Positions 46,360 to 52,417 of a stretch of DNA of 64,000 bases are shown here, piece after piece (positions within the stretch are counted from its first letter, which is position 1; each line of letters begins with the position of its first letter). A model generated the notes under the pieces. That model was not told where the DNA came from. It searched no databases and saw only the letters and a list, made by a program, of their open reading frames with translations. The translations under genes were made by a program, and so were the position numbers. This DNA is from Helicobacter bilis ATCC 51630 (GTDB taxonomy: Bacteria; Campylobacterota; Campylobacteria; Campylobacterales; Helicobacteraceae), in assembly GCF_000686565.1 (NCBI RefSeq), contig NZ_KK365988.1, forward strand, positions 107,416 to 171,415, read 5' to 3'.

Positions 46360-46506
46360 AAAGTTATTATAATAGCTTTATTGCTATTTATTCTTTTTGT
46401 TAGAGAAGCCGTATTAACAAAACTTGTAAAAACATTACAATTTGTTACAATGCTAGAGAGTAACAGAAAGGAGGCTTTGTTTTTAACATGTTTTTACACA
46501 ACATAA
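46348..46506 (+). CDS. Small hydrophobic peptide, candidate type I toxin (copy A)
   Basis: A 52-residue peptide starting MLKCKVIIIALLLFILFV, a single membrane-spanning stretch like those of Ibs and other type I toxins, followed by a polar 34-residue tail. A very strong ribosome binding site (AGAAAGGAGG, 46334-46343) lies 4 bases before the ATG but is paired with an upstream CTCTTTTCT in the predicted mRNA. Copy B shares the first ~17 residues with conservative changes and then stops at 21 residues, so the tail here may be a readthrough of a lost stop. Function is inferred from architecture only. Confidence 0.6.
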   Translation: MLKCKVIIIALLLFILFVREAVLTKLVKTLQFVTMLESNRKEALFLTCFYTT

Positions 46507-46539
46507 AATAACACCACAAAGCAAAGCAAACAAAGCCGT

Positions 46540-46599
46540 AAAACCATGCAAAAGACAAACAAAGCTTTCCAAGATTGATGGTGGGCTTTTAATGTTTTT
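46540..46599. repeat. Cassette upstream repeat, copy A
   Basis: AAAACCATGCA..., CTTTCCAAGATTGATGGT and GGCTTTTAATGTTTTT recur in inverted orientation at 63661-63722. In both places the block is followed by a long hairpin, a conserved leader and a phage-like gene. Confidence 0.8.
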
Positions 46600-46657
46600 T
46601 AATACTTTTATAGTAGGAGTTATCTAAGCGATAATGACTACTATAAAAGTATTAAAA
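46597..46657. repeat. Hairpin element with conserved 21-nt loop, copy 3 (intergenic)
   Basis: TTTTAATACTTTTATAGTAG (46597-46616) and its exact complement (46638-46657) form a 20-bp stem. The loop is identical to that inside the exporter gene (10394-10414), though the stems share no sequence beyond the closing GTAG/CTA. It lies about 130 bases before the capsid gene. Confidence 0.85.
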
Positions 46658-46660
46658 TCA

Positions 46661-46687
46661 TTGAAATGTTACCACAAAATGAAAGCT
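46661..46687 (+). promoter_or_regulatory. Conserved leader motif before the capsid gene
   Basis: TGAAATGTTACCACAAAATG followed by AAAGC recurs before the genes at 49041 and 63582, and partly before 48242. It contains an ATGAAAGC that is not the gene start. Further on, a C8 run lies at 46719-46726. Confidence 0.6.
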
Positions 46688-46789
46688 AAGAAAAAATAAA
46701 AAATAAAAAATAAAATATCCCCCCCCTTTAAATAAATAAAAAAACAAACTAATATACAAAACAAATACTCACAACACAGGAGCTAAAAA

Positions 46790-47953
46790 ATGAGTTACAC
46801 TCTAACAGATATTATAAATAACCCTAACATAGGCATTGAGATTGGAAAAGAAATAGAGTCTATGAGTTGGATTAAAAGCCCTTTTGAACCACTTGTAGGG
46901 CAAGGAAGCGACAGAGGCATAAGAAGCTATCAAATCGCAAATAAACAGCCATTCCGCCCACGACTTAAAGCAAGATTGACCGGCACAGGAGTCCAAGATA
47001 ATGAGGAATTTCAAACAAATTACGATGAAATGGAAATCCTAAACCAAACCATTTACCCAAAAATTAGCGGTAATGGTTTATTAAGCCCAGTATTTCATTA
47101 TAGTGAAATGCAGTTTATAGACTTTGAAAAAGAAGCAAAAGATAGCCTTGCTACATGGATGATGGATACAAGAGATAAGCAATTTATCGCCGCTTTAACA
47201 AATGATTTAACAAACTGCGTAGTAGCAGACCAAACAAATGGCTACAAAGACACCACAGCCGAAACAAGTGTCAAAAATGCAAGTAAAAAGATACAAAAGG
47301 GCGATACAATCAGTGTTAAAGCAATCCGCAGGGCGATTTTTCTAGCAAGGACTGGCATTGATTATAAAAATAGAGAGATTTTCCCACTTAAACCAATACG
47401 CGCACAAAGCATGAGTAATGGCGGTATAAGCACAATGCACTATTCTTATATTATCATGCTTGATAGCTATGGAATCCAGCAATTAAAGAATGATGAAGAA
47501 TGGCGAGATATGCAAAAATACGCAGGGGAGAGAGGAGCTAGCAATAATCTTTTTATGGGATTAGTAGGTATGATTGATGGCTGTCCAGTATTAGACTTTG
47601 GCGTATGGAGTGAAGCAGCAGCGGGATTATGTAATAGTGAAGTCAAAGATAAAGACTTTTTACGCTTTTTAAATAAAGATAACACACATAATAAGATTGT
47701 AAAGCCTAGTGATTATGCAGATGCACAGCCGGTATCAATTGGCTTTTTAATTGGTGCAAGTGCATTGTTAATCGCAGGGAATCTAAGCCCTAGAATGTAT
47801 GTAGAACAAAAAGATGCAGGAAGAAAAATCGCTGTGGGTATGGATAGAGTTATGGCAATTGCTAAGGCTAGATTCGGTGAAGATGATAATGGGTTGCTTA
47901 AATATAGTGGGCAGGATTTTGCGACAATTGGGTTGTTTTATTCTAAAGAATAA
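46790..47953 (+). CDS. Phage major capsid-like protein (DUF4043 / N4 gp56-like)
   Basis: A 387-residue protein resembling the DUF4043 / N4 gp56-like major capsid family. Supporting segments are RGIRSYQIANKQPFRPRLKA, FIAALTNDLTN, a capsid-like KAIRRAIFLARTG helix, MHYSYIIMLDSYGIQQL and the C-terminal VGMDRVMAIAKARFGE. Length fits a complete shell protein. It has GGAGC before the ATG. No terminase, portal or protease gene is in the array, which is unusual for a prophage. Flanking blocks match those of the gene at 63.0-63.6 kb. Confidence 0.75.
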   Translation: MSYTLTDIINNPNIGIEIGKEIESMSWIKSPFEPLVGQGSDRGIRSYQIANKQPFRPRLKARLTGTGVQDNEEFQTNYDEMEILNQTIYPKISGNGLLSPVFHYSEMQFIDFEKEAKDSLATWMMDTRDKQFIAALTNDLTNCVVADQTNGYKDTTAETSVKNASKKIQKGDTISVKAIRRAIFLARTGIDYKNREIFPLKPIRAQSMSNGGISTMHYSYIIMLDSYGIQQLKNDEEWRDMQKYAGERGASNNLFMGLVGMIDGCPVLDFGVWSEAAAGLCNSEVKDKDFLRFLNKDNTHNKIVKPSDYADAQPVSIGFLIGASALLIAGNLSPRMYVEQKDAGRKIAVGMDRVMAIAKARFGEDDNGLLKYSGQDFATIGLFYSKE

Positions 47954-47962
47954 AATTTAGTT

Positions 47963-48104
47963 AGCGTTTGTCTTTTTGCGACTTTTTGCGGATTCTTCGC
48001 TCAAGGCTCGGTCATGTATTTAATATACACTCCCTTCGCCTTTCACTCGAAAACCGCAAAAATTCATCAAAAATACTTCACGCTTTAAAGTCTCTAGTTT
48101 GCAG
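47963..48104. repeat. Cassette 3' repeat, copy A
   Basis: Starts 10 bases after the capsid stop (AGCGTTTGTCTTTTTGCG...) and includes GGCTCGGTCATGTATTTAAT, TTTCACTCGAAAACCGC and TTCACGCTTTAAAG. It matches 62911-63043 in inverted orientation almost exactly over more than 110 bp, apart from a 10-base tandem difference near the start. Confidence 0.9.
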
Positions 48105-48124
48105 TTAAAGCAAACAGGCAGATT

Positions 48125-48205
48125 TGTCATGTCTTAACGCTTTAGCGTGAAGTATCTCTACTTTGAAAATAAAAAAGATTTCCAGCTCAAAGCCTCAACA
48201 TGACA
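48125..48205. repeat. 81-bp palindromic element (TGTCAT...ATGACA)
   Basis: An intergenic copy of the element, ending in GCCTCAACATGACA. It lies immediately upstream of a leader-like GATGAAAGCTTT before the gene at 48242. Confidence 0.65.
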
Positions 48206-48241
48206 AGATGAAAGCTTTAAAAAATTAAAAAAGGATAACAA

Positions 48242-48886
48242 ATGGCACTAAGGCGTAAAACACAAGCCCAAAATAAAGAGATTCAGCAAGAACAAATAAA
48301 AGAATTACAAGAAATTGTAACAAATCTCACAAAAGAAATACAAGAGCTAAAAGAGCAACAAAAAAGCGAGGGCAATTTAGGCGAAGTGGTTAATACTCTT
48401 ATAGGAGAGATTAAGGGATTACAAGATTTTACAATTTCGTTGCAGAAAACCTTAAAAGAACATGCAGAAAATAGTCAGTATCTACTCTCTAAGATTAATA
48501 AAACCCAAAATTTAGCAGATAAAAATGCAGGTGATATTTATAACCTAAAGATAAAAGAGGGTTTACATAGTGATTTACTTGATAGGGCAAAGCCTATTAT
48601 TGATATTGCAGACCCTTTATCTAAAGTTGCATTTAGAATCCAAAAGCTAGAAACAAGTTTGCAAGAAGTTAAGGATTTTAACCCCCAAGAGTTAAAAGAG
48701 AGTCAAGAAGTAAATGCTAATTGTATAACTGAATTGCAAACAGACTTTTTATTACACGGGCAAATGTTGGCAGATTTAAGGCTAGAGATTGAAAAAGTAA
48801 AACAACTTCAAGCCCTGCATGATAAGCAAATACACGCCCTGCAGTATGAAGCAAGTAAGAGTGTATGGGAAAAATTGTTTAAGTAG
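48242..48886 (+). CDS. Coiled-coil protein of the phage-like array
   Basis: A 214-residue, Gln/Glu/Lys-rich protein without signal peptide. Heptad-like helices dominate residues 8-100 and 125-205, with a short break near 105-125 (LLDRAKPIIDIADPLSK). AAAAAAGGAT precedes the ATG, as in the other array genes. It could be a scaffold, fibre-stalk or other structural protein; no family is recognised. Confidence 0.65.
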   Translation: MALRRKTQAQNKEIQQEQIKELQEIVTNLTKEIQELKEQQKSEGNLGEVVNTLIGEIKGLQDFTISLQKTLKEHAENSQYLLSKINKTQNLADKNAGDIYNLKIKEGLHSDLLDRAKPIIDIADPLSKVAFRIQKLETSLQEVKDFNPQELKESQEVNANCITELQTDFLLHGQMLADLRLEIEKVKQLQALHDKQIHALQYEASKSVWEKLFK

Positions 48887-48909
48887 GTTTTTGTCTTTCT
48901 TTGCCTCTT

Positions 48910-48985
48910 TGTCATATTAAGGCAAAGCCCAAACATCTTTTTATTTGCAAAGCTAGAGATGTTTCGCCTTCGTCTCAACATGACA
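48910..48985. repeat. 76-bp palindromic element (TGTCAT...ATGACA)
   Basis: An intergenic copy, same length as those in thiE and mod, immediately upstream of the leader motif TATTGTTACCACAAGATGAA at 48993. Confidence 0.8.
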
Positions 48986-49040
48986 AAAGGGGTATTGTTA
49001 CCACAAGATGAAAGCTTTTAAAATTAAAAAAGGATTAAAC

Positions 49041-50441
49041 ATGAATGACACACAAGAATTTCAAAGAACAACAATAGCAGAAGTTACACAAGAAAACACG
49101 CCCACAGATTCCACACCACAAGAAAATACAGAATCTAAAGCAGATTCCACACCACAAGAAAATACAGAATCTAAAGCAGATTCCACACCAACAGAAGCTA
49201 CACAAACCACACAAAGAGAAAGCATTACAGAGCAATTACATAACGCCATGCAAGAAGTGGATAAACAAATAGCCCAAGAAGTAAAAGATAAAAAAGCAGA
49301 CTTAACAAGCCCAATAAATCCCCCACAAAGCATAACCCAAGCTGATAAAGACAGGCTAGAAAAAGTTTATACAGATATGCAAAACGCACTCACACAGAAT
49401 GCAAACTTTATTATTAAAACAGATTTGAGTTTAAGGGGCATTACTGAACTCATTGCTATTATGCGTATTTTAAATGATTTTTATCTCTATCATGTAGAAT
49501 TGCTTAAAGACAATAAAAACAGCATTGAGGTAGCAGTCATTGACATTGAAGCGATGAATAAGAGATTTAGCGAAATGGTGAGACTTGCAAACAGCTACAT
49601 CATGCAAGCCTTAAAAGAAATGGATAACGCAAACGCTACATCACTAGCCCTGCGTAATGAGATAGAAGCCCTGCATGATGCTTGTCAGCTAGATTTAGCC
49701 GATACAAAAAACACCATGCAAAAGGTAAAAGAAACCTATGAGAAATTACAGCTTATAGAACATAACATAGGGAATTTAGAACAAGCCATAGAAGAGTTTA
49801 AAAGGCTTACAGAGAATAATGAAAGCCTTTTAAATGATATGCGAGATTTCTTAAATACAGAGTTAAATAACGCCATTGCAGCTTTAATGCTAAAAAAAGA
49901 AGAGTATGAAAGAGATTTGCAAGATAATTACACAGGTTTGCAAGAAGCCTTTAATAAGCTTTTAGCTCAACTCCAAACACAAGCCCAAGATTTCATAGTA
50001 GAATCAAATCAAATAAAAACAGACACAATAAATGAGATAAATTCTGTTGCAAACAATAGACTCCAAGAAGTAAAAGCCCTTGATACTGAAGTAAATGCGA
50101 GACTTACAGCCTTGCGTGATGAATCTTTACAAGCCCTAGATACAAAGAAAACAGAGGGGCTTTTAGAGTTAGAGACAAAGGCAAATGAGTTAGCCACTGA
50201 ATGTAATACAAAAAAAGAGTTATACCTGCAAGCAATCACAGATTTAAGCGAAAAAAGCTTAGAATCTATCACAGCAAAAGGCGATGAGAAAAAAGCCGAA
50301 CTAGAAACCCATACGCAAAATTTCATACAAGAAGCAGAAAATAAAAAGCAAGAGATAACAAATACGCTAGATTCTAAAATTCCTATCATTTTTGCAAGTA
50401 TAATCAATAGCTTCTCTCGCACAAACTTTCAAAAAACCTAG
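49041..50441 (+). CDS. Long coiled-coil protein of the phage-like array
   Basis: A 466-residue protein. Residues ~5-55 are a low-complexity Thr/Glu/Ser segment with a 12-residue tandem repeat (DSTPQENTESKA). The rest (~65-455) is almost entirely alpha-helical heptads, with no TM segment. I start it at the ATG at 49041, which follows AAAAAAGGATTAAAC, the same start context as the genes at 62419 and 63582. An in-frame ATG at 49008 lies inside the conserved leader and is probably not used. A fibre, tape-like or adhesin role is possible but unproven. Confidence 0.7.
   Translation: MNDTQEFQRTTIAEVTQENTPTDSTPQENTESKADSTPQENTESKADSTPTEATQTTQRESITEQLHNAMQEVDKQIAQEVKDKKADLTSPINPPQSITQADKDRLEKVYTDMQNALTQNANFIIKTDLSLRGITELIAIMRILNDFYLYHVELLKDNKNSIEVAVIDIEAMNKRFSEMVRLANSYIMQALKEMDNANATSLALRNEIEALHDACQLDLADTKNTMQKVKETYEKLQLIEHNIGNLEQAIEEFKRLTENNESLLNDMRDFLNTELNNAIAALMLKKEEYERDLQDNYTGLQEAFNKLLAQLQTQAQDFIVESNQIKTDTINEINSVANNRLQEVKALDTEVNARLTALRDESLQALDTKKTEGLLELETKANELATECNTKKELYLQAITDLSEKSLESITAKGDEKKAELETHTQNFIQEAENKKQEITNTLDSKIPIIFASIINSFSRTNFQKT
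49107..49190 (+). repeat. 36-bp tandem repeat, 2.3 copies, coding
   Basis: Units at 49107-49142 and 49143-49178 are identical, with a 12-base third start. The unit is a multiple of three, so copy-number change lengthens the protein without a frameshift. Confidence 0.9.
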
Positions 50442-50648
50442 CCCAGATTCTGTATTTTAGAATTTAAGCTTTGATGAGTTTATATTTTATATTTTTAGAT
50501 ACTTCACTCAAAGATTTAAACATGACAAATATTTGCAGTTAGATAAATATTTTCAGCATGACATTGCTAAATTTTAGAATCTTTTATTATCCACACCCCA
50601 ATCTATCTATTAAGATTCCATAAAAATAACATTACTCTAAAATAATGC

Positions 50649-50654
50649 TATAAT
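50649..50654 (+). promoter_or_regulatory. Probable -10 box of the gamma-carbonic anhydrase gene
   Basis: TATAAT in AATAATGCTATAATC, 30 bases before the ATG at 50684. Confidence 0.5.
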
Positions 50655-50683
50655 CTATAAAAAACGCAAGGAAAGGATAAAGC

Positions 50684-51208
50684 ATGTTGATAAAATTTAA
50701 TGGCATTACGCCTAGTGTTGGTAAAGATGTGTTGATATGTGAGGGGGCAAAGGTTATTGGCGAGGTAAGCATTGGCGATAATGCGTCAATTTGGTATAAT
50801 TGTGTGTTGCGTGGCGATGTAAATTACATTAAAATTGGTAAAAATACAAACATACAAGATTTAACCATGATACATGTATGGCATAGAGAAAAGGGCGAGG
50901 CTGAAAGCGGTTATCCCGCGATTATTGGCGATAATGTTACCATAGGACACAGCTGCGTTATCCATGCGTGTCATATTGAGGATAATTGCCTTATTGGCAT
51001 GGGTAGCATTGTGATGGATGGTGCTAGGATTGGTAGAGATTCTATCGTTGGGGCGGGAGCGGTCGTTACAAAAGGTAAAAAGTTTCCGCCAAAATCACTC
51101 ATTCTTGGGAATCCAGCGAAATTTGTGCGAGAACTTAGCGAAGAAGAGATAGAAGAAATAGCAAATTCAGCCATTCGCTATGTGGAGTTTAAGAATCAAT
51201 ATATGTGA
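50684..51208 (+). CDS. Gamma-carbonic anhydrase-like hexapeptide-repeat protein
   Basis: A 174-residue left-handed beta-helix protein with imperfect hexapeptide repeats (IGEVSIGDNASIWYNCVLRG, VTIGHSCVIHACHIEDNCLI). Zinc-ligand-like His residues occur in MIHVWH, IGHSC and IHACH, as in the YrdA/PaaY/CaiE-type proteins related to gamma-carbonic anhydrase. Activity is uncertain in this subfamily. AAAGGAT precedes the ATG. Confidence 0.88.
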   Translation: MLIKFNGITPSVGKDVLICEGAKVIGEVSIGDNASIWYNCVLRGDVNYIKIGKNTNIQDLTMIHVWHREKGEAESGYPAIIGDNVTIGHSCVIHACHIEDNCLIGMGSIVMDGARIGRDSIVGAGAVVTKGKKFPPKSLILGNPAKFVRELSEEEIEEIANSAIRYVEFKNQYM

Positions 51209-51241
51209 GTTTGTGAAGTAAATTGTGCGTAGATTCTAAAG

Positions 51242-51257
51242 TTGGCATACCTTTTGC
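51242..51257 (+). promoter_or_regulatory. Sigma-54 (RpoN) promoter of flgG
   Basis: TTGGCATACCTTTTGC has the GG-N10-GC spacing of the RpoN consensus, about 37 bases before the flgG ATG. Rod and hook genes of Helicobacter are class 2 genes read by RpoN with FlgR. Confidence 0.75.
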
Positions 51258-51293
51258 TTTTACTATCTCAAATTTAAACTAAGGATAGTTAGC

Positions 51294-52082
51294 ATGATGA
51301 GATCACTCTATACTGCGACAACAGGAATGTTAGGGCAGCAGTTACAAATCGACACGACTTCAAACAACATTGCGAATGTGAATACAGTGGGCTTTAAGCG
51401 ACAAAGAGCAGAGTTTAATGACCTATTTTATCAAACATTGCAGTTTGCAGGCACACAGACAAGCGAGACGACACTCACGCCAACAGGTATTGAAGTGGGT
51501 GTGGGTGTGAGAACGGGAGCGATTAATAGAATCTATTCTCAAGGCAGTCCAAAAGAGACAGAAAATCCGCTTGATGTAGCGATTATGGGTAAAGGATTTT
51601 TCCCCATACAGCTTCCAGATGGCAATATCGCTTATACAAGAAGTGGGAATTTTAAGCTTGATGATCAGGGTAATATCGTTACTTCAGAGGGCTATCTAGT
51701 CCAGCCACAAATCACCGTGCCACCAGAAGCACAAAGCATAAATATCGGTGCAGATGGCACTGTGAGTGTTACACTTGGTAACAACGGACAGGCGGAGGTT
51801 TTAGGGCAGATTCAGCTTGTGAATTTTGTGAATCCAGCCGGTTTGCATGGCTTAGGCGATAATCTCTATATGAATACAAACGCAAGCGGTGAGCCAATAG
51901 AGGGCATAGCTGGACAAGATGGCTTGGGACAGATTCGTGCGGGATTTTTAGAGTTAAGCAATGTGCGTTTAGTATCTGAAATGACTGATCTAATCACAGG
52001 GCAAAGAGCGTATGAAGCAAACTCAAAAAGCATTCAAACAGCAGATTCCATGCTACAAACGGTAAATGGCTTAAAACGATAG
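51294..52082 (+). CDS. flgG: Flagellar distal rod protein FlgG
   Basis: A 262-residue rod protein exported by the flagellar type III system. The N-terminal rod motif is LYTATTGMLGQQLQIDTTSN, then NIANVNTVGFKRQRAEFNDL; the middle has GKGFFPIQLPDGNIAYTRSG; the C-terminus is EMTDLITGQRAYEANSKSIQ. Length is normal. It is preceded by an RpoN promoter and followed by a hairpin region. There are no other flagellar genes in the window. Confidence 0.96.
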   Translation: MMRSLYTATTGMLGQQLQIDTTSNNIANVNTVGFKRQRAEFNDLFYQTLQFAGTQTSETTLTPTGIEVGVGVRTGAINRIYSQGSPKETENPLDVAIMGKGFFPIQLPDGNIAYTRSGNFKLDDQGNIVTSEGYLVQPQITVPPEAQSINIGADGTVSVTLGNNGQAEVLGQIQLVNFVNPAGLHGLGDNLYMNTNASGEPIEGIAGQDGLGQIRAGFLELSNVRLVSEMTDLITGQRAYEANSKSIQTADSMLQTVNGLKR

Positions 52083-52417
52083 GTTAGATAAAGTTTAATC
52101 TCATATTTCTTTATAACTTGCCTTGATAGCAAAGTGGCTTGTTAGAATCTATGGGATTATAAAGTTCGCTTTGCCCTAAAATACAGCGATTGCTATGCAA
52201 GAATGTAAATAAGATTCTTTGTATAGAGATTATAGTCTCTATACAAGCATTCATGTTTCAAGGTATTCGCTTTTTTTATTATACTCTTAGACAAGCAACA
52301 CTTTTAATCAGAATCAAATTAATGTGGCTCCATAAGCAAAGTAACTTCAATGATACAACACACTTAAAAACTATATGCTAAAATTACCTTTGGAAAAGAA
52401 TACAAAAAAGGCAAACA
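52083..52417. other. Intergenic region between flgG and the type III restriction operon
   Basis: TTGTATAGAGA (52219-52229) and TCTCTATACAA (52236-52246) form a perfect 11-bp stem with a 6-base loop, the strongest structure here. No T run follows. It may be a weak terminator for flgG or an operator or attenuator for the mod operon. The remainder shows no gene. Confidence 0.5.

Larger units (their letters stand above)
46254..46498 (+). repeat. Type I toxin-antitoxin-like element, copy A
   Basis: About 245 bp shared with 62474-62713. In order: ATTTGTAGATTTGAAG, TATAAT (46270-46275), a hairpin (46281-46309), an anti-Shine-Dalgarno helix (CTCTTTTCT at 46315 pairing with AGAAAGGAG at 46334), a hydrophobic peptide ORF, and a second conserved TAACAGAAAGGAGG block. 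The two copies differ most in loops and in the peptide C-terminus. Confidence 0.8.

Noticed and set aside
49107..49190. CRISPR-like repeat
   Set aside because: Units are directly adjacent with no spacers and are coding; it is a short tandem repeat in a protein gene. No CRISPR array was seen elsewhere.
49035..49333. Two reverse-strand frames rich in Cys over the tandem repeat
   Set aside because: They are antisense images of the 36-bp coding repeat in the coiled-coil gene.
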